From the NCBI GenBank assembly GCA_028697145.1, contig JAQVFR010000005.1:1-64000 (forward strand): a stretch of 64,000 nt of DNA. The letters are read 5' to 3'. This DNA comes from Actinomycetota bacterium. GTDB taxonomy: Bacteria > Actinomycetota > Geothermincolia > Geothermincolales > RBG-13-55-18. The position numbers and the translations under genes were made by a program. The notes beneath the pieces were generated by a model, which was not told where the DNA came from, ran no database searches, and was given only the letters and a program-made list of their open reading frames with translations. Of this stretch, positions 8,509 through 15,386 are shown in pieces; positions within the stretch are counted from its first letter, which is position 1; each line of letters opens with the position of its first letter.

Positions 8509-9060
8509 CTATCGCTCCAGCGCCGGCGCTTCGGACGCCTCGGCCCTGCCGGGAGAGAGCGCCAGTGCGTCCAGGATGGCGGCCAGGAGCATCCCGATGA
8601 GCAATGACAGGACGACTCCGATGAGGGTGGTGATGGCGCGGGGGATGGCCTCCACCGGTTTCTCCGCCAGCAGGTAGTCGAAGCGTGCGATGGCGCCAAG
8701 GAAGCACCCCCAGCCCACCAGGAGCATGGGCAGCATCTCCCTCGTCTTGGGTATGGATATAAGCCCGGCGGCCAGGATGAAGATGGCGCCCGCGATGGCC
8801 ACCGAGAGGCCGTAGTAGAGCGGGAACACCAGCATGTAGAGGTAGAAGGTGACCATGCCGAGCAGCACCCCCACCACCGCGCCCAGGGTCATCCAGGGCA
8901 GGGACCTGGCGAGGGCGGGGCCGTAGGCGATGCACACCCCGAAGGACACCAGCATCACCCAGAAGGCCTTGGCCCCCAGGTAGTCGAAGAACCACATCCA
9001 GAAGAACGCCACCACGGCAAGGACGAGCGCCAGGATGGCATTACGTACGAACTTGTTCAT
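8509..9060 (-). CDS. Small integral membrane protein, possibly DUF1097-like
   Basis: A 183-residue protein that is hydrophobic over nearly its whole length, with five or six predicted TM helices (about residues 7-25, 29-48, 55-78, 82-103, 110-128 and 142-168) and a short acidic soluble tail. The small size and Trp- and Gly-rich helices recall the DUF1097/YcdZ type, but this is tentative. It is the first gene of a two-gene operon with the secreted heptad protein. It is preceded by a long AT-rich leader that can fold into alternative hairpins, so expression may be regulated post-transcriptionally. An AAGGGGGG SD site lies just before the ATG. Confidence 0.75.
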   Translation of the reverse strand: MNKFVRNAILALVLAVVAFFWMWFFDYLGAKAFWVMLVSFGVCIAYGPALARSLPWMTLGAVVGVLLGMVTFYLYMLVFPLYYGLSVAIAGAIFILAAGLISIPKTREMLPMLLVGWGCFLGAIARFDYLLAEKPVEAIPRAITTLIGVVLSLLIGMLLAAILDALALSPGRAEASEAPALER

Positions 9061-9545
9061 GCATACCCCCCCTTAGGATCTATTCGATGAAGCCGTCTTC
9101 TGTTTACCGGATATACCGAAGGTGGTCCGGCCTTCGGTGATGGGAGCCATTGCCCATTAGACCGAAGTCTCCTTGCATCACCTCCTCTAGCCGGCCCGAT
9201 TCCCATTAACCCGATTATCCAACATTACAAACCAAACAAGCAACACAAACCCACTTGAAATGTATGTTTCAAGCTGGTTCTCATCGGATCACCATCTAAA
9301 TTCTCTTACGTTTCCTCTATATATTCCCTCAACAGATAATTCCACACCTGTTCACTTACCCCTTCCCTGTATTATTCGGGGTCCGGGCCGCGGTAGTTTA
9401 GGGGTAATGTGAGAGTCATGTGGTTTGCGCCCGGGGGCACGGGCGGGACGGGCGGCGGCCGATACCGGGTCGAGGCGATCAGGGCAAGCCGGCACTGTCC
9501 CGTGGCGCGGCTCCTCCGTGTTCACGAGGTAAGCCGGCGCGCACC
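9061..9545 (-). promoter_or_regulatory. Long AT-rich leader with mutually exclusive hairpins upstream of the membrane operon
   Basis: This 485-base gap has no supportable gene and is much more AT-rich than its surroundings at 9200-9370. On the minus-strand RNA, segment A (UUCGGU, 9161-9166), segment B (ACCGAAGG, 9131-9138) and segment C (CCUUCGGU, 9115-9122) occur in that order. B can pair with A, helped by an inner AUGGG/CCCAU stem (9153-9157 with 9140-9144), or with C in a perfect 8-bp stem. That is the layout of a conformational switch. No known riboswitch class was recognised. No clear T-run follows the A-distal hairpin, so any control may act on translation or through another factor. Confidence 0.45.
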
Positions 9546-10196
9546 CTACTCAGGCTTGCGCTTCATCATCTTCCTTACGGCGAGCAGATTGTCGAGGGGC
9601 TCCTTCGGCAGTTCCCTGGCGCCGCCCAGGAGCTGGGCGGTAAGAGTCACCTGGGCGCAGAACTCCACCGTCTCCAGGCGGTGGTAAGCCTGCTCGACGT
9701 CGCTACCCCAGCACAGCACGCCGTGGTTTTCCATGAGCACGGCATCGTATTCGTCCAGGTAAGGTACGATGGCCTCGGCGAGTTCCGGGCTTCCGGGGGG
9801 TTGAAAAGGCACCAGCGGGACCACGCCTAAAAAGATCACGGCCTCGGGGATGAGGTGCAGGTCCAGGGCCTTGCCGGCGATGGCGAAGGAGGTGGCCATG
9901 GGGGGATGGGCGTGGACGATGCCCCCGATGTCCTCCCTCTCCCGGAAGACGCGCAGATGCATGGGCGTCTCACTGGTGGGGAAGCCCTCGCCGCGCAGCA
10001 CCTCTCCCTCGAGGTTCATGACCAGCAGCTGCTCCGGCCGCATGAAACCCTTGCTCACCAGGGTGGGCGTGATCAGAATCTCCTCCGCTTCCAGCCGCGC
10101 CGAGATGTTGCCCGAGTTCGCGGAGGCCATCCCCTTCTGCCATACTCGCTTACCTATGTCGCATACCAACTCTCGCATCGAGGATTCGTTCTCCAT
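9546..10196 (-). CDS. Class II aldolase/adducin family protein (L-fuculose-phosphate aldolase-like)
   Basis: A 216-residue protein, normal for the family. ATG 10196 is preferred over upstream in-frame starts because of a GGAGGG site eight bases before it. Motifs of zinc-dependent class II aldolases are present: NSGNIS (phosphate-binding loop), TPT and SKG, the catalytic Glu in SETPMH, the HAHPP zinc ligands and the C-terminal ENHGV with the third His. These enzymes cleave sugar phosphates such as fuculose-1-phosphate or ribulose-phosphate compounds to DHAP and an aldehyde. Some members act in methylthioribulose or other salvage pathways. No sugar kinase or isomerase is adjacent, so the substrate is open. 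Confidence 0.88.
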   Translation of the reverse strand: MENESSMRELVCDIGKRVWQKGMASANSGNISARLEAEEILITPTLVSKGFMRPEQLLVMNLEGEVLRGEGFPTSETPMHLRVFREREDIGGIVHAHPPMATSFAIAGKALDLHLIPEAVIFLGVVPLVPFQPPGSPELAEAIVPYLDEYDAVLMENHGVLCWGSDVEQAYHRLETVEFCAQVTLTAQLLGGARELPKEPLDNLLAVRKMMKRKPE

Positions 10197-10322
10197 GGGG
10201 ATTCCCTCCTTCGCATCAAGGCAGTTCCCGGACGTTTTGAGCGGGGAGCGGCCAGCCCGCCGATGCAAACATTATAGTCTTTTCTCGGGGGGATGGCCTG
10301 GGGCATGTCGGTGTATCTAAGG

Positions 10323-10844
10323 TCAGAACAGCTTCTTCTCCCACCACCGCTCTTTGTCCTGTTCCTTCCCCCTGCCGTAGACACGCACGCTAATCTTTTC
10401 GGTCGGCGCGGAGACGATGGGGGCAAGTTCCGCGGGATCGGGCTCGTCGCCGATGAGTTGGGCTTTCTCGTCCTCGTGGATTACCAGGGATGCCAGGACC
10501 TTGATGGGAGAGGGATCGATGCGCTCGAGCATCTCCTCCCAGCCGCGCCTCGGCCTGCCCATGGTCTCGTAGACCTCCATGAGATGTTCGACGAAGACGA
10601 AGGTCAGGGGTTTGATCTCCGTCTCGTAGGTCACTTTGTCCTCGGGCGTGAACTCCTCGAAGGGCACGTCCATCAGGCTCAGGAGCCTCTGGGGGATCTC
10701 GAGCTGTTTCTCATCGAATTTGCGCTCGAGTTTCTTGGTGAAAAAGCTGCGAAAGAACCTCTTCCTCTTCGCCTGTGCCTCTTGTGGGTTCCCACCCGGT
10801 TCCATTGCGTCCATAGTCTCGCCTTGCTGTAGAATGTCTGCCAT
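10323..10844 (-). CDS. Conserved hypothetical protein, charged, cytoplasmic
   Basis: A 173-residue soluble protein without signal peptide or TM segments. The N-terminus is low-complexity with a basic patch (KRKRFFRSFFTKK), followed by a predominantly helical acidic region and a basic, Trp-containing C-terminus (ERWWEKKLF). No known family was recognised. The only upstream SD candidate for ATG 10844 is weak (AAAGA), and an internal ATG at codon 11 is an alternative start. It lies divergently from uppS across about 140 bases. Coding is supported by the long frame and codon-position GC bias typical of its neighbours. Confidence 0.6.
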   Translation of the reverse strand: MADILQQGETMDAMEPGGNPQEAQAKRKRFFRSFFTKKLERKFDEKQLEIPQRLLSLMDVPFEEFTPEDKVTYETEIKPLTFVFVEHLMEVYETMGRPRRGWEEMLERIDPSPIKVLASLVIHEDEKAQLIGDEPDPAELAPIVSAPTEKISVRVYGRGKEQDKERWWEKKLF

Positions 10845-10988
10845 CGTTACGTTGTCTTTCTTTGTCGCGTCGATTCTATATATCGGAAATGGGGCGCGTT
10901 ACTTAAGCCGCGCTGTGCCGTTGCGCACCACTCTTCGGCAATCCGTTATAATCTTTATCGCGTGGCGTTCGCTTCGAGAGGATGGCTG

Positions 10989-11696
10989 ATGGACGGGTCC
11001 CGACCGGCACATATCGGGATAATCATGGACGGCAACGGCCGCTGGGCGCAGCAGCGGGGGCTTCCGCGCATAGAGGGTCACCGCCGGGGAGAGGATGCCA
11101 TCATGGAGGCGGTGAGGGCATGCGCTTCCCGGGGCATCAACGCGCTCTCCCTGTTCGCGTTCTCGACCGAGAACTGGGATAGGCCAGACGAAGAGGTGAG
11201 TTTTCTCGTCAACATGAGCCGCGCGGTTCTGCGCAAGCGCATGGAGGAGTTCATGGAACTCGGGGTGCGCATGCGCCACATCGGGCGTAGGGACAGGCTG
11301 TCATCCGAGATCCTCGCCTGGTTCGATATCGCCGCGGAGGTCACCGCGGAAAACAAGGGGTTGAACCTGAGCATCAACTTCAACTACGGGGGCAGGCGCG
11401 AGATCGTAGACGCGACATTGGGCGCCTCTGCCGCGGTAAAGGAGCGCGGCCTTAAGGCAATGGATATCGATGAAGACCTGATCCGTCGCCACACCTACGT
11501 GCCGGAGCTGCCGTACGTCGATCTGCTCATACGCACCGCCGGAGAGATGCGCCTCTCGAATTTCATGCTGTGGCAAGCCGCCGACGCGGAAATCGTAGTC
11601 ACTCCCGTGCTTTGGCCGGATTTCAGGAAGGACCACCTGGAGATGGCCCTGGAGGAGTACCGGCACCGCAGAAGGATTAACGGCAGCGACTTGTAA
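10989..11696 (+). CDS. uppS: Isoprenyl transferase (undecaprenyl diphosphate synthase family)
   Basis: A cis-prenyltransferase of 235 residues when started at ATG 10989, which has a GAGAGGA site six bases upstream; a GTG nine codons earlier is also in frame. The catalytic loop IIMDGNGRWA carries the essential Asp at residue 14. Other family motifs are GHRRGE, LSLFAFSTENW, NFNYGGRREI and, near the C-terminus, LLIRTAGEMRLSNFMLWQ, a form of the RTSGExRxSxFLLWQ block that binds the diphosphate of IPP. The enzyme makes the polyprenyl carrier for peptidoglycan and wall polymers at the membrane face. The A for S in RTSGE is a mild variant. It stands alone rather than with cdsA/dxr. Confidence 0.93.
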   Translation: MDGSRPAHIGIIMDGNGRWAQQRGLPRIEGHRRGEDAIMEAVRACASRGINALSLFAFSTENWDRPDEEVSFLVNMSRAVLRKRMEEFMELGVRMRHIGRRDRLSSEILAWFDIAAEVTAENKGLNLSINFNYGGRREIVDATLGASAAVKERGLKAMDIDEDLIRRHTYVPELPYVDLLIRTAGEMRLSNFMLWQAADAEIVVTPVLWPDFRKDHLEMALEEYRHRRRINGSDL

Positions 11697-11854
11697 CCAT
11701 ACCATTTTCTTCCTTATTCTCCAGCTGGCGGCTTTTTGGAGCTTTTCCTGATTCTGCCTACAGTGTCTTGCGATATCTCCCGAAAAATCATTAGAAGGAA
11801 TATGCATGTTGAGATAGAAGACAGATAGAGAAAACTTAGGAAAGGAGTGAAAAG

Positions 11855-12178
11855 ATGGCAACGAAACCAGCCAAGAAGAAGACCGCAGCAAAGAAGCCGG
11901 CGAAGAAGACCGCAGCCAAGAAGCCCGCGAAGAAGGCAGCGGCCAAGAAGCCGGCGAAGAAGACGGCGGCGAAGAAGCCGGCGAAGAAGACGGCGGCGAA
12001 GAAGGCAGCGGCCAAGAAGCCGGCGAAGAAGACGGCGGCGAAGAAGGCAGCGGCCAAGAAGCCCACGAAGAAGGCAGCGGCCAAGAAGGCGGCGAAGAAG
12101 CCGGCCAGGAAGACCGCAGCCAAGAAGCCCGCCAAGAAGCCCGCGAAGAAGCCCGCCAGGAAGACCGCGAAGAAATAG
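11855..12178 (+). CDS. Histone H1-like Lys/Ala/Pro repeat protein
   Basis: A 107-residue protein made almost only of Lys, Ala, Pro and Thr, as tandem AAKKPAKKT-type units. It matches the C-terminal tails of actinobacterial HupB and of histone H1-like proteins (Hc1/AlgP type), but here no HU fold precedes the tail: translation starts at ATG 11855 behind a clear AAAGGAG site. It should be strongly basic, disordered and DNA- or RNA-binding, and could compact the nucleoid. The coding DNA is itself a run of short direct repeats, so unit number may vary by slippage between strains or in assembly. A leader of about 150 AT-rich bases precedes it. Confidence 0.8.
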   Translation: MATKPAKKKTAAKKPAKKTAAKKPAKKAAAKKPAKKTAAKKPAKKTAAKKAAAKKPAKKTAAKKAAAKKPTKKAAAKKAAKKPARKTAAKKPAKKPAKKPARKTAKK

Positions 12179-12418
12179 GCTTCAGACGGCGGCGTTCGGG
12201 CAACCGGGCTCATCGCGCCGGGATCAAACCTTCTTGTGGGGTTTTTCGGGGTGGGTTGGTCCTGAGGGAAGCGGATGGGAGCGGTCGCGTCGAAAAGGCC
12301 TTCAGCTTGTGGCGAGGGATCGCGCTTGGAGAGACACGAAGCCGCGGCGGGCTCGCGAGCGAAAAGGCCTGGATCACGGGGGGTGAAAGGAAACCGACTT
12401 GTCGCTTCTTGATCAAGA
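12179..12418 (+). other. Non-coding stretch ahead of an isolated terminator
   Basis: Together with the terminator and promoter that follow, this is a gap of about 300 bases. It has no convincing gene, yet ends at a strong terminator 240 bases beyond the histone-like stop codon. It is either a long 3' untranslated region or contains a small RNA. A weak AAACC/GGTTT hairpin with a T-run near 12226-12247 could be a first terminator. Confidence 0.35.
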
Positions 12419-12447
12419 GGGGCGGGATACTTTTTCCCGCCCCTTTT
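12419..12447 (+). terminator. Rho-independent terminator directly upstream of the response regulator promoter
   Basis: A 9-bp stem GGGGCGGGA/TCCCGCCCC (12419-12427 with 12435-12443), seven-base loop, followed by TTTT. Its T-run overlaps the -35 box of the next promoter, insulating the response regulator from upstream transcription. Confidence 0.85.
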
Positions 12448-12475
12448 GACCTCTTCGTGGCCTCATCGATATACT
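12446..12475 (+). promoter_or_regulatory. Sigma-70 type promoter giving a leaderless mRNA
   Basis: -35 TTGACC (12446-12451), 18-base spacer, -10 TATACT (12470-12475). The start codon ATG begins at 12483, seven bases after the -10, exactly where transcription should begin. No SD sequence exists. Confidence 0.7.
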
Positions 12476-12482
12476 CTTATTG

Positions 12483-12866
12483 ATGAACCAGAAAACGGTG
12501 TTGGTGATAGAAGACGACCGCTCCATCGCCAGGCTAGCCGAGATAATGCTCAGCGGAAAAGGCCTCAAGACGCACCTCTGCCTGGACGCGGCCAATGCCG
12601 TGCAGATGACACAGAGGGTTATGCCCGACCTTATCATCCTGGACATACACATGCCCCGCCGCAGCGGTATCAGTATCCTCAAGCGGCTGCAGCATGACGA
12701 GGCTACCCGTGCGATCCCGGTCATCGTCAATTCCGTGCTCACGCGCAGGCAGAGCATCGAGCAATTGAAGAAAATGGGAGCCAGCGATTTCGTGTCCAAG
12801 GGGGCCGGCATCGAAGCGCTGGTGGAGAAGGTGGTCTTCCACCTGGAAACGGAAAGCCAGCCGTAG
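12483..12866 (+). CDS. Single-domain response regulator (CheY-like receiver)
   Basis: A 127-residue stand-alone receiver domain. The acidic pair D11-D12 for Mg2+, the phospho-acceptor D54 in LDIHMP, the switch residue S84 (where Thr or Ser is usual) and the conserved K106 in FVSKG are all present. There is no output domain, so it works by protein contact or as a phosphate relay or sink. Two histidine kinase genes lie 3-5 kb downstream on the opposite strand and may be partners; this is inference. The ATG lacks any SD site and sits seven bases after a good -10 box, so translation is probably leaderless. The nitroreductase gene follows after 40 bases. Confidence 0.9.
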   Translation: MNQKTVLVIEDDRSIARLAEIMLSGKGLKTHLCLDAANAVQMTQRVMPDLIILDIHMPRRSGISILKRLQHDEATRAIPVIVNSVLTRRQSIEQLKKMGASDFVSKGAGIEALVEKVVFHLETESQP

Positions 12867-12906
12867 GCGGACAGCCGGAAAGGATCTTATCCGGGAGGTG
12901 CTCGCG

Positions 12907-13506
12907 ATGGAGGTCATGGAGGCGATTAGAGCGCGGCGAAGCATAAGGCGATATGATGACAGGCCGGTGACGAAGGAGATCATCGACGAGTTGCTCGAAG
13001 CGGCGCGCCTGGCGCCCTCGGCGAGTAACCTTCAGACCTGGAAGTTCAAGGTAGTGACGGATGCTGCGATGAGGAGGTCCTTGAGAGAGGCAGCGTACAA
13101 CCAGCGCTTCGTGGAGAGCGCCCCGGTGGTCATAGTGGCCTGCGCGGATTTCGCGGCCTTCGGCGACCGTACGGCGAGGAGCGTGGAGCTGCTCCGCAGC
13201 GGGGCGGTGAAGCCGTCTTTGTCCATGCTCATGAGGATGCTGCGCTCCGAGAAAGCGGCTGACCCGGAGGAGAGGAACCTGGCCAACGCGCTGATCAACG
13301 TCTCCATCGCAGTTGAGCACATGGTGCTGGCAGCCGTGTCGCTGGGCCTGGGAACGTGCTGGGTAAGGGCGTTCCGGCCCGAGCGGGTCTCCGAGTTGCT
13401 GTCGCTGCCCCCGGAGTGCCCCCCGGTATTTCTCCTTCCCCTCGGCTACCCGCGCGAGGACCCCGAGGCGCGCAGCCGCAAATCGCTGGAGGAGATTCTC
13501 CTGTAA
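12907..13506 (+). CDS. Nitroreductase family FMN protein
   Basis: A 199-residue protein starting at ATG 12907 behind GGGAGGTG. The N-terminal block AIRARRSIRRYDDRPV is the FMN phosphate-binding signature of nitroreductases, followed by ARLAPSASNLQTW (flavin contacts) and the C-terminal GLGTCWVRAF and LLPLGYPRED blocks. Such flavoproteins use NAD(P)H to reduce nitro groups, quinones or enones, or act in specialised steps such as BluB-like chemistry. The middle contains an insertion rich in Arg and Leu (about residues 90-120) as in several anaerobe nitroreductases. It is on the same strand as the response regulator and convergent with the amidohydrolase. Confidence 0.9.
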   Translation: MEVMEAIRARRSIRRYDDRPVTKEIIDELLEAARLAPSASNLQTWKFKVVTDAAMRRSLREAAYNQRFVESAPVVIVACADFAAFGDRTARSVELLRSGAVKPSLSMLMRMLRSEKAADPEERNLANALINVSIAVEHMVLAAVSLGLGTCWVRAFRPERVSELLSLPPECPPVFLLPLGYPREDPEARSRKSLEEILL

Positions 13507-13561
13507 GGGAGGGCGGCGACGTCACTGCCGGGGGCCCGCCGCCCGCGTTTCTTCCCGCAGG

Positions 13562-14377
13562 CTATAATCCCATCAGTTCCGCCGCGTTGTCGTGCAGGAG
13601 CCGCTGCATCGTCTCGTCTTTCAACCCCAGCCCCTCCAGTTCCTTTACGATCCTCTGGCGCGACACCAGGGGATAGTCGCTGCCGAAGAGCACCTTGTGG
13701 GAGAGCACGCGGTCCATGTAGCGCACGACGAACTCCGGGATGTGGCGTGGCGCCCACCCCGCGATGTTGAACCACACGTTGACGTTGCGCTGGCATATGG
13801 TCATGGTCTCCTCGTACCACGGCCAGCCGAAGTGGGCGATGATGATCTTGAGGTCGGGGAAGTCCACCGCCACCTCGTCCATGTCGATTGGCCGGCAGTA
13901 CTTGAGCTTGGTCCCGGAGTGGAACTGGGTGCCGGCATGGAAGAGCACCGGTATGCCGAGGTCCCGAGCCTCCTCGTAGACCGGGTACATCTCCGGGTCA
14001 TTGGGCCGCAGCTCCAGCAGATGGGGGAGGAGCTTGAGGCCGCGCAGGCCCAGTTCCTCCACGGCCCGGCGCAGTTCCTCGCGGGCCAGGACGCCCTTGT
14101 GGGGATCGACGCTGGCGAACCCGATGAAGCGGTCCGGGTGCTCGGCGACAGCCTGCGCCACGAGGTCGTTGCTCACCCGGTAGCCCCAGCGCGTCTCCGC
14201 GTCTATGGCCACGATCACCGACCTGGCGACCCCGGCGGCGTCCATATCCTCGATGGTGTCGCCGATCTTGGGCAGGTTGTCCCCGAAGATGCGCAGGTAT
14301 CCGTCGCGCATGGACGCGGGCATGGACATGATGGCTTCCTCCGTCCAGAGCTGGGCGTGGGTGTCGATGGTCTCCAT
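13562..14377 (-). CDS. Amidohydrolase-2 family TIM-barrel protein, with first metal motif HxQ instead of HxH
   Basis: A 271-residue protein of the amidohydrolase-related family (ACMSD/uronate-isomerase-like barrel). Conserved blocks are IDTHAQLW at the N-terminus, FHAGTQF (metal His after strand 5), IIIAHFGWPW (next His) and LFGSDYPL, whose Asp is the catalytic base. The family norm is D-x-H-x-H; here the second His is Gln, which may change metal binding or activity. Members carry out decarboxylation, hydrolysis or lactonase steps on aromatic or sugar acids. It begins 33 bases after the PP-loop gene with an AAGGAGG site, as the last gene of the minus-strand run from the kinases. Confidence 0.82.
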   Translation of the reverse strand: METIDTHAQLWTEEAIMSMPASMRDGYLRIFGDNLPKIGDTIEDMDAAGVARSVIVAIDAETRWGYRVSNDLVAQAVAEHPDRFIGFASVDPHKGVLAREELRRAVEELGLRGLKLLPHLLELRPNDPEMYPVYEEARDLGIPVLFHAGTQFHSGTKLKYCRPIDMDEVAVDFPDLKIIIAHFGWPWYEETMTICQRNVNVWFNIAGWAPRHIPEFVVRYMDRVLSHKVLFGSDYPLVSRQRIVKELEGLGLKDETMQRLLHDNAAELMGL

Positions 14378-14410
14378 GGCTTACCTCCTTGGCCGTTGTG
14401 AGCGCTTGCT

Positions 14411-15355
14411 TCATACTCCATTATAGGAGTCATCGTGGTCCGTGCGGCGGGCAAACCAGTTGGAGAGCTGGCACAGGGCGCACAGGCTTTGTGACGTGGG
14501 TTCCCCGCAACTCTCGCAGGCCGTGTGCTCTCCCTCGTGAAGGTCTCCGCCGGCCGGGATGGCTTCCTGCAGCGACAGCAGCAGCCGCAGCTTGCTCGAG
14601 GGCATGACCTCCTCCATGTGCTCGAGGACATCCTTGAAGGAGTGGCCGCGGGGGGTCCATTCCGGGCACCTCTCCTCGAAAACGGGCACGCCCTTGAGGC
14701 GGCAGTAGGAGAGGTTCATCCTCTCGTGGTTATAGATCAGGGGTTTGACCTTACGCGACAGCTCGCCGCTGGCGGGCAGGACGGGTTGGGGCACGTAGAA
14801 CTTGCGCGAGAAGAGGTTCTTGAAGGTGAAGAGGAGGACGTCCTCCAGGGTGTGGGCGGTGGCGACGACCGTGGCCCCCAGCCTCTTTGCCTCCCGGTTC
14901 ATGAGTGAACGCTTTATAGCGCCGCACACCGCGCACGGGTGCCAGCCCTTCACCCGCCTGACCTGCAGGCCCAGGTCGGAGATGCGCTTGACCTCGAGGG
15001 GCACCCCGGCGGCTTTTGCCTGATCCTCCACGACCACGAGGTTGCGGTCGGAGTAGTCCCCCATGTTGAGGTGGAAATGGAGCGCGGAAAGCTCGAAACC
15101 CATCACTACGCCCAGGCGGCGCAGCGCGAAAAGAAGGGCGGCGGAGTCCTTGCCCCCCGACAGCGCGAGGACCACGCGGTCTCCCTCGCCGATCATGCCG
15201 TGCTTCTCAATGGTGCGGCGGACGCGGCGCTCCAGGAAGCGCAGGAAGCACGGCTCGCAGACCTTGAGGTTGAACTCGGTCAGTCGCAGCACGGGGGCGG
15301 AATCCCCGCAGATGCGGCAGCGGCCCGGGACGACATCGATCTCATGTTCCTGCAT
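14411..15355 (-). CDS. PP-loop ATPase with zinc ribbons, TtuA/TtcA/Ncs6-like tRNA thiolation protein
   Basis: A 314-residue protein of the tRNA 2-thiolation family. An N-terminal zinc ribbon (C13-x2-C16 with C33-x2-C36) precedes the PP-loop ALSGGKDS (residues 64-71), which binds ATP to adenylate the target base. The central CAVCG motif holds cysteines that in TtuA/TtcA bind a catalytic [4Fe-4S] cluster; ATAHTLEDV is the equivalent of the conserved GHNxDD block. A C-terminal ribbon (CESCG...CALC) is typical of TtuA/Ncs6 rather than TtcA. The likely reaction is thiolation of a tRNA base (s2U54, s2U34 or s2C32); which one cannot be told. It follows the degenerate kinase gene by 31 bases. Confidence 0.85.
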   Translation of the reverse strand: MQEHEIDVVPGRCRICGDSAPVLRLTEFNLKVCEPCFLRFLERRVRRTIEKHGMIGEGDRVVLALSGGKDSAALLFALRRLGVVMGFELSALHFHLNMGDYSDRNLVVVEDQAKAAGVPLEVKRISDLGLQVRRVKGWHPCAVCGAIKRSLMNREAKRLGATVVATAHTLEDVLLFTFKNLFSRKFYVPQPVLPASGELSRKVKPLIYNHERMNLSYCRLKGVPVFEERCPEWTPRGHSFKDVLEHMEEVMPSSKLRLLLSLQEAIPAGGDLHEGEHTACESCGEPTSQSLCALCQLSNWFARRTDHDDSYNGV

Positions 15356-15386
15356 GGGATAAAGATAGCAGAACCTCCGGGCGATT

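Noticed and set aside
9121-9200. A 24-codon leader peptide beginning ATG right after GAGGAGGTG upstream of the membrane operon
   Set aside because: The SD-to-start spacing is only about two bases and the sequence is better explained by the hairpin arrangement; it remains a remote possibility.
9389-9480. A tRNA-like start (GGTAGTTTAGGGGTAATG) in the spacer before the aldolase gene
   Set aside because: It resembles a D-arm, but no anticodon stem or TTCGA-type T-loop follows with the right spacing, and no acceptor pairing is possible.
11847-12386. An Arg-rich frame overlapping the histone-like gene
   Set aside because: It is a shadow of the AAG/GCG repeats in another frame; the Lys/Ala/Pro frame has the SD site and the known composition.
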